Source of the DNA: RBG-13-43-22 sp040755035
GTDB taxonomy: Bacteria; Desulfobacterota; RBG-13-43-22
Direction: 5' to 3'
NCBI GenBank assembly: GCA_040755035.1
Contig: JBFMBU010000260.1
Location: forward strand, 1-11,050
Length of the DNA stretch: 11,050 nt
The notes under the pieces are model-generated. The model did no database searches. It saw only the letters and a list, made by a program, of their open reading frames with translations, and was not told where the DNA came from. Every line of letters starts with the position of its first letter. Position 1 is the first letter of the stretch. Shown here piece after piece: positions 7,080 to 11,050 of this stretch. Position numbers and translations under genes: made by a program.

Positions 7080-8306
7080 ATGAAATCCGGAAAACAAGCG
7101 CTGTATTCCTTAAAAAATAAAAATTTCCTCATTTTATGGCTGGGGATGTTCGCTTCCATCAATGCCATGGAGATGGCAGGGATTGCCGGAGGCTGGCTGG
7201 TTTACACCATGACCGGGTCTTCGCTGGCTCTCGGAGTCGTCATGGCCGCCGGGGGAATTCCGCTTATACTCTTCTCTCTCTTTGGCGGTGCCGTTGCGGA
7301 CCGGGTTAAGAAAAGAAACCTCCTGTTCATCACCCAAACCAGTCTGTGCGCAGTAGCCATGGTTATTACCGGTCTGGTTGGCTTCAAAGTTATTTTATTA
7401 TGGCACTTGATTTTGACATCGATGTTTTCAGGGCTGGTGAATTCTTTCAATATGCCGGCCAGGCAGGCTATACTATTGGAGGTGGTCAAGGAAGATGAAT
7501 TGACCAATGCCATCGCCTTGAATTCAACAGCAGGGAATATATGCCGAATCGGATCCCCGGCTTTAGCAGGAGTTTTGTTGAGTTTTATCGGCATTCCGGG
7601 TGTTTATGGGATTGTGGCCTTTGGCTACGGACTGGCCGCTTTTTCATTATTATTGCTTCCTGAAGTGGAAAAGCAGCCGAAAAAGAGCGGGCGGAAGGCT
7701 GCTGTGGCGGTAATGGAAGACGTTGTGGAAGGGCTAAAATATGTCCGGTCTAATCCGACTTTATTCAGCCTTCTGTTATTGGCCTTTGTTCCTCTGATCA
7801 CGGCGGTACACTATTTTTCCCTAATGCCGGTCTTTGCCAAAACGATCTTCAAGGCAGGAGAAAAGGGTTTGGGACTTCTCATGTCTTCTGCCGGGATCGG
7901 TGCCCTTTGCGGCTCCTTTTTAATCGCGGTTCTGGGTAATTTCCGGCGAAAGGGCCAGTTAATGCTTTGGTCCGGAATGCTATTCGGTCTCTCTCTGGTT
8001 TGCTTTGCCCTGGCTGGGAGTCTGATTACGGCCATGATTTTTCTGGTAGTTGTCGGGGCCGGCGGTTCCATGTTTCTGACCCTGATCATGTCCCTGATTA
8101 TGTCGAATACGCCGCAGGATTTGATCGGGCGGGTGATGAGTATTTTCATTATGACCTGGGGATTAATGCCCCTTTCGGCCTTACCGGCAGGGGGACTGGC
8201 CCAGGTCTTCGGGGCGCCCCTGGTCGTTTCCGTCGGCGGAGCGATTCTATTCCTTTTTCTGATGATCATGTCCTTCATGCAACCCCAGCTAAGGCGGCTG
8301 CAATAG
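7080..8306 (+). CDS. MFS transporter, EntS/MFS_3-like exporter
   Basis: This is a 408-residue inner-membrane protein with about 12 hydrophobic segments: roughly 15-45, 47-69, 81-103, 104-124, 150-171, 173-194, 227-250, 263-286, 293-314, 315-341, 353-374 and 379-400. The cytoplasmic loop GGAVADRVKKRN at 69-80 is the MFS G-x-x-x-D-R-x-x-[RK] signature. NMPARQAILLEVV (124-136) and IGRVMSIFIMTWGLMPL (349-365) are typical of the MFS_3 group related to enterobactin exporter EntS and macrolide/multidrug exporters. It probably exports a small molecule by proton antiport. The cargo is unknown; the acyl-CoA context hints at an organic acid, but this is inference. The start at 7080 has only a weak TAAGG 4 nt upstream, so coupling to the gene 45 bp before it is plausible. 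Confidence 0.85.
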   Translation: MKSGKQALYSLKNKNFLILWLGMFASINAMEMAGIAGGWLVYTMTGSSLALGVVMAAGGIPLILFSLFGGAVADRVKKRNLLFITQTSLCAVAMVITGLVGFKVILLWHLILTSMFSGLVNSFNMPARQAILLEVVKEDELTNAIALNSTAGNICRIGSPALAGVLLSFIGIPGVYGIVAFGYGLAAFSLLLLPEVEKQPKKSGRKAAVAVMEDVVEGLKYVRSNPTLFSLLLLAFVPLITAVHYFSLMPVFAKTIFKAGEKGLGLLMSSAGIGALCGSFLIAVLGNFRRKGQLMLWSGMLFGLSLVCFALAGSLITAMIFLVVVGAGGSMFLTLIMSLIMSNTPQDLIGRVMSIFIMTWGLMPLSALPAGGLAQVFGAPLVVSVGGAILFLFLMIMSFMQPQLRRLQ

Positions 8307-8347
8307 AAAGGAAGGTTCAGTGGTTATGATGAGATTTTAAAAACCTT

Positions 8348-8379
8348 GGCTGTTAAAAAGGGATTTTCCCTGGACAGCC
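8348..8379 (+). other. Imperfect hairpin between transporter and ligase
   Basis: GGCTGT (8348-8353) pairs with ACAGCC (8374-8379), and inside it GGGA (8360-8363) pairs with TCCC (8367-8370). No T-run follows, so it is more likely an RNA-processing or partial-termination structure than a strong terminator. Confidence 0.3.
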
Positions 8380-8448
8380 CCGGTTGAAAGGTCCTATTTA
8401 CGAATGAGAACTTTTTAACCGGTTATCGAACTTAAGGAGGCCTAAAAT

Positions 8449-10032
8449 ATGAACATTCCATTGACACCGGTGCGGTTTCTGGAAAGGACCCTCAAACTTC
8501 ACGGAGAAAAGAATGCTGTGGTATGCGGCGACTTTCGTTTTACTTATGCCGAATATGGAAAAAGGGTCAATCAGCTTTCCAATGCCTTGTGCCGACTTGG
8601 GGTGCAGAAGGGAGACCGTATTTCCTATCTGGGATACAATTGCCACCGGCTTTTGGAGGCCTTTTACGGCATTCCGGCCATGGGCGCGGTTCTCATGCCC
8701 CTGAATATTCGCCTGGTGCCATCCGACTTCGAGTATATTATTAACGAATCGGAACCCAGGATTCTTTTTCTGGACCGGGACTTTATCCCTCAGATCGATT
8801 CTATTCGAACCCGCATTCCTTCGGTGGAAAAGTTCATTCTCCTGGGTCAGGAAGGCGAAGGGCCGGAATGGATCAGCGGGACTTACGATCAACTGCTGGA
8901 GTCTTCCTCTTCAGGACCTCCTAATCCCCTGGGGAATTATCCCTTTGAGGAGGATGATACAGCCGAAATCTTTTACACCAGCGGGACAACGGGTCGGCCC
9001 AAGGGAGTCATGCTAACCCACCGCAACCTTTACCTCCACGCCCTGTCGCTCCTGGCCTCCTGCCCCATGGATGAAACCGATATCCAGATTCATTTGATCC
9101 CTCTTTTTCATGTCAATGGCTGGGGCACTCCCCATTACCTGACGGCCATGGGCGGGGCCCATGTCATGCTTCAAAAATTTGATCCGGCCGAGACCTTGCA
9201 GGTCATCCAGAGTGAAAAGGTAACGCGGTTTTATATGATACCCACCATGGCCAATGCCCTGCTGAATCTTCCCGATTTTGGAAGCTATGATCTTTCCAGT
9301 GTGCGAAGGATTCTGATAGGAGGAGCCCCACCCCCGACCGGTATGATCGAACGGGTGGAACAGGCCTTCGGCGCCCTCACCTCCACGGCTTTCGGCATGA
9401 CCGAAGCCTGCCCTCTCATTGCCTGGCCTGAACTGAGTCCCCATCTGGATGAAAAAACCCGTCTTTTCCGGGCCAGGCAGACCTGGGGATTCCCTATGGT
9501 CGGGGTGGAATACCGGATTGTGGACTCCCAGGGAAACGACCTTCCCTGGGACGGGGAATCCGTAGGCGAACTGCTGGTGCGGGGCGATATGGTCATGAAA
9601 GGGTATTTTAACAGCCCCAAGGAAACAGCCGAAACACTTCGGGATGGCTGGTATCACAGCGGAGATCTCTGTGCCATGGGGCCCGACGGTTCCCTTTATA
9701 TCAAGGATCGGAAAAAGGATATCATCATCAGCGGTGGTGAAAATATTTCCTCCCTGGAGGTGGAGGCAGTGCTCTATTCCCACCCGGATATTCTGGAATG
9801 TGCCGTCATCGCCGGACCGGACGAGAAATGGGGGGAAATCCCGGTGGCCTTCGTCGTGCCCAAACCGGGTTCGGACCTCTCGCCTGAAGGGGTGATTGCC
9901 TTTTCCCGGCAGCATCTGGCGCACTTTAAGGCTCCCAAAGAAGTGTATCTTATTGCTGAGTTTCCCCGGGGAGGGACCGGAAAAATCCTCAAATCGGTCC
10001 TGCGGAACAACCTGAAATCCGATCAAAGGTAA
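8449..10032 (+). CDS. AMP-forming acyl-CoA synthetase (FACS/DmdB-like, ANL superfamily)
   Basis: This is a 527-residue ATP-dependent acid:CoA ligase, distinct from the leftward ligase at 3681-5366. Its motifs are EIFYTSGTTGRPKGVMLTH at about 173-191 (phosphate loop), IPLFHVNGWG at 217-226, STAFGMTEACPL at 312-323, GWYHSGDL with Asp406, IKDRKKDIIISGGENIS with Arg421, and PRGGTGKILK with catalytic Lys512. The HVNGWG box and AFGMTEA region resemble medium-chain fatty acid and methylmercaptopropionate-type ligases. Exact substrate calls are unreliable in this family. A perfect AAGGAGG sits 8 nt before ATG. It follows the transporter by 142 bp, so it may be in the same transcript or have its own start. 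A probable terminator begins 9 nt after its stop. Confidence 0.9.
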   Translation: MNIPLTPVRFLERTLKLHGEKNAVVCGDFRFTYAEYGKRVNQLSNALCRLGVQKGDRISYLGYNCHRLLEAFYGIPAMGAVLMPLNIRLVPSDFEYIINESEPRILFLDRDFIPQIDSIRTRIPSVEKFILLGQEGEGPEWISGTYDQLLESSSSGPPNPLGNYPFEEDDTAEIFYTSGTTGRPKGVMLTHRNLYLHALSLLASCPMDETDIQIHLIPLFHVNGWGTPHYLTAMGGAHVMLQKFDPAETLQVIQSEKVTRFYMIPTMANALLNLPDFGSYDLSSVRRILIGGAPPPTGMIERVEQAFGALTSTAFGMTEACPLIAWPELSPHLDEKTRLFRARQTWGFPMVGVEYRIVDSQGNDLPWDGESVGELLVRGDMVMKGYFNSPKETAETLRDGWYHSGDLCAMGPDGSLYIKDRKKDIIISGGENISSLEVEAVLYSHPDILECAVIAGPDEKWGEIPVAFVVPKPGSDLSPEGVIAFSRQHLAHFKAPKEVYLIAEFPRGGTGKILKSVLRNNLKSDQR

Positions 10033-10040
10033 AATTTCCC

Positions 10041-10067
10041 CCTCTTTGGGAAGAGGTTCGCTTTTTT
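10041..10067 (+). terminator. Probable rho-independent terminator
   Basis: CCTCTT (10041-10046) and AAGAGG (10051-10056) form a 6-bp stem with a TGGG tetraloop. A T-run (10062-10067) follows five bases later, just after the stop of the acyl-CoA synthetase gene. The stem is short, but position and T-run fit. Confidence 0.55.
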
Positions 10068-10081
10068 CCTTCAGGTCTGAA

Positions 10082-10112
10082 GTGGGACAGGGGAATTCAT
10101 TCGCTGTCCCAC
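10082..10112. repeat. 9-bp palindrome GTGGGACAG / CTGTCCCAC
   Basis: A perfect 9-bp inverted repeat at 10082-10090 and 10104-10112 surrounds a 13-nt loop. It is not followed by a T-run. It resembles REP-type palindromes that flank dispersed non-autonomous elements, and it lies 75 bp from a larger palindromic element. A second terminator is the alternative. Confidence 0.45.
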
Positions 10113-10178
10113 GTCGGCGATGGCTAAGTCGAGGTGGGCCATGGCATCAGCATGCTCATTTGGAAATTATTCCAGGAG
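10113..10178. other. Unassigned spacer between palindromes
   Basis: I recognise no gene here. On the minus strand a short open stretch of about 30 codons runs through this spacer and the adjacent palindrome. It matches no family I know and has no start I can support. It may be a fragment of whatever sequence originally lay downstream of the STAND ATPase gene. Confidence 0.3.
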
Positions 10179-10595
10179 TGTGTCCTTGGGGTCAAATCTT
10201 AAATAATGACATAACCCTTTTTACTCGACCTATTTTTGTCATTATATAAGATTTGACCCCCACGCCTCCACAGGAGCTTTGCTGCCTGATTCTTTAAATT
10301 CGTCAGCTCTTTCGGTGAAAAAATCTCCACAGCCCGTTTTAAGAGGAACTCCCGGTATAAGGGATGGTATTGATAAACCGGTTTGGTGGAATAATGCCTT
10401 TCGGTAAAATAATTATTCCTGTTCAGGGTTAAAAGGATGCTCTCTGCATTGGGGATGCCGGTAATTTTTTCGGCAGAATTAACCGTAATTTTGGGCAAAA
10501 GGGCGGTCTTAAGCAGGAAGTCCTGTGCCGTTTTATCGGTTTTATTAAAAAATTCTTTCCCGAAATAGTCGATGATTTCCTGCGGGGCCATCTTT
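10179..10595. repeat. 417-bp tandem duplication, unit 1 (complete)
   Basis: This unit contains the palindromic element plus about 320 bp of STAND ATPase coding sequence. The same sequence resumes at 10596. All 127 bases visible at the left end (10179-10305 against 10596-10722) are identical, and so are the 127 at the right (10471-10597 against 10823-10949). The junction shows only a TG of shared sequence. Confidence 0.8.
10188..10260. repeat. 73-bp palindromic element, copy 1
   Basis: The arms at 10188-10211 and 10237-10260 are 24 bp and pair at 23 positions. They begin GGGGTCAAATCTT and end with its complement, around a 25-nt loop. Its left side is preceded by TGTGTCCTT. It is repeated exactly 417 bp to the right. 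It looks like a non-autonomous REP/MITE-like unit; no transposase is visible in the window. Confidence 0.7.
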
Positions 10596-10597
10596 TG
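10199..10597 (-). pseudogene. Duplicated fragment of a MalT/LuxR-type STAND ATPase gene
   Basis: Read leftward, this encodes KMAPQEIIDYFGKEFFNK, a TAQDFLLKTALLPKIT segment, ESILLTLNRNNYF, YQYHPLYREFLLKRAVE and LTNLKNQAAKLLWRRG. This is the winged-helix stretch after the NTPase domain in MalT-like regulators, where F-L-L-x-T-x-x-L and Y-x-Y-H-x-L-[YF]-x-x-F-L are conserved. The N-terminal NTPase is missing because the fragment begins at the duplication junction. The C-terminal TPR region and any DNA-binding HTH are missing because the frame runs into the palindrome and stops at 10201-10199 after about 20 element-encoded residues. No start codon with a ribosome site is present. It is presumably non-functional by itself. 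Confidence 0.65.
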
Positions 10598-10604
10598 TGT
10601 CCTT

Positions 10605-10677
10605 GGGGTCAAATCTTAAATAATGACATAACCCTTTTTACTCGACCTATTTTTGTCATTATATAAGATTTGACCCC
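10605..10677. repeat. 73-bp palindromic element, copy 2
   Basis: This is identical to the element at 10188-10260, including the single arm mismatch and the loop. It lies exactly 417 bp away and inherits its position from the tandem duplication; it does not look like a separate insertion. Confidence 0.7.
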
Positions 10678-10722
10678 CACGCCTCCACAGGAGCTTTGCT
10701 GCCTGATTCTTTAAATTCGTCA

Positions 10723-10822
10723 NNNNNNNNNNNNNNNNNNNNNNNNNNNNNNNNNNNNNNNNNNNNNNNNNNNNNNNNNNNNNNNNNNNNNNNNNNNNNN
10801 NNNNNNNNNNNNNNNNNNNNNN
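10723..10822. other. Scaffold gap (100 N)
   Basis: There are exactly 100 undetermined bases, the conventional placeholder for a gap of unknown size. By comparison with unit 1 the missing sequence would be 165 bp if the second unit is complete. The ORF frame across the gap is therefore not meaningful. Confidence 0.95.
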
Positions 10823-11050
10823 CGGCAGAATTAACCGTAATTTTGGGCAAAAGGGCGGTCTTAAGCAGGAAGTCCTGTGCCGTTTTATCGGTTTTATTAA
10901 AAAATTCTTTCCCGAAATAGTCGATGATTTCCTGCGGGGCCATCTTTTGGATGGTTTGAGGTTCCACCCCCCGCTTCATGCTTTCCAGGATCAGAACCAG
11001 GCCGGCGACCCAGCCGTCGGTGGTCCGGTGCAGTTGGTCGATGACTTCTT
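10823..11050 (-). CDS. Partial MalT/LuxR-type STAND ATPase regulator
   Basis: The gene enters from beyond the right edge, reads leftward, and is cut by the assembly gap. In frame it gives EVIDQLHRTTDGWVAGLVL near the right edge, then KRGVEPQTIQKMAPQEIIDYFGK and TAQDFLLKTALLPKITV. The T-x-G-W-x-A-G-L box followed by the F-L-L-x-T-x-x-L segment is characteristic of the end of the NTPase domain and the start of the winged helix in MalT-like STAND proteins. These are ligand-controlled transcription activators or related signalling ATPases. In the assembled order its frame would pass into unit 2 and stop inside palindrome copy 2 (10618-10616 if the missing 165 bp match unit 1). The encoded protein would then lack the TPR and HTH parts. 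Whether it is a functional shortened protein or a pseudogene is open. Confidence 0.65.

Larger units (their letters stand above)
10596..10949. repeat. 417-bp tandem duplication, unit 2 (interrupted by assembly gap)
   Basis: The visible parts, 10596-10722 and 10823-10949, are identical to the two ends of unit 1. The middle, which spans 165 bp in unit 1, is replaced by 100 N. Copy number beyond two cannot be judged. Confidence 0.75.

Noticed and set aside
9013..10026. Long minus-strand open frame (337 codons) opposite the acyl-CoA synthetase
   Set aside because: It lies wholly inside a well-supported ligase gene, has no recognisable domain, and its residue mix (rich in G, P, H, F) is what an antisense frame of a real gene gives.
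10046..10249. Plus-strand open frame of 67 codons running through both palindromes
   Set aside because: It starts inside a terminator-like hairpin, has no ribosome site, and its end is encoded by the palindromic element.
10179..10722. CRISPR array or classic insertion sequence
   Set aside because: There are only two repeat copies with a 417-bp period, no spacers, no cas genes and no transposase. The pattern is a tandem duplication carrying a palindrome.
10659..10979. Minus-strand reading frame translated straight across the N gap
   Set aside because: The gap length is a placeholder. If the missing part is 165 bp, 100 N shifts the frame, so the residues left of the gap in that frame are artefactual.

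Overview
The window looks like a metagenome- or draft-genome scaffold from a bacterium with roughly balanced base composition. It carries several acyl-CoA-handling enzymes. The mix (alpha-methylacyl-CoA racemase, two AMP-forming acyl-CoA ligases, an ADP-forming acyl-CoA synthetase alpha-type protein, HpaI-type aldolase, class III aminotransferase) is common in anaerobic fatty- or aromatic-acid degraders such as Desulfobacterota. That placement is an inference from gene content and style; there is no rRNA or other phylogenetic marker here.

Layout. 52-1182 (+) is an alpha-methylacyl-CoA racemase. Tail-to-tail with it, overlapping by 8 bp, is an HpcH/HpaI aldolase (1175-1960, -). The aldolase is preceded by, and start/stop-coupled to, a 29-codon ORF (1957-2046, -) that reads like the severed N-terminus of an amidohydrolase. 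After an AT-rich divergent spacer comes a class III PLP aminotransferase (2251-3594, +). It converges on an AMP-forming acyl-CoA ligase (3681-5366, -) across a 13-bp perfect hairpin. A second divergent spacer (5367-5627) holds promoter-like sequences. It leads into a rightward group: an ADP-forming acyl-CoA synthetase alpha-type protein with no ATP-grasp partner in view (5628-7034), an EntS-like MFS exporter (7080-8306) and a second AMP-forming acyl-CoA ligase (8449-10032). That run ends in a probable terminator.

The right end (10082-11050) is different. It has a 9-bp palindrome, then two copies of a 73-bp palindromic element (24-bp arms, 25-nt loop) embedded in a 417-bp tandem duplication. 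The duplicated unit contains part of a leftward MalT/LuxR-type STAND ATPase gene that enters from beyond the right edge and is truncated inside the palindrome. The second unit is interrupted by exactly 100 N. The identical flanks visible on each side are each exactly 127 nt, which looks like a de Bruijn (k = 127) graph loop, so the copy number of the duplication is not settled by this scaffold.

How the genes might work together: the ligases activate carboxylic acids to CoA thioesters, the racemase adjusts 2-methylacyl-CoA stereochemistry for beta-oxidation, and the aminotransferase and aldolase handle amine/oxo-acid and hydroxy-oxo-acid intermediates. The strand alternates gene by gene on the left half, so this is a loose neighbourhood of carbon-acid metabolism, not one operon. 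I found no convincing novel defence or mobile system. The most worthwhile items are the palindrome/tandem-duplication locus and the fossil leader ORF in front of the aldolase.
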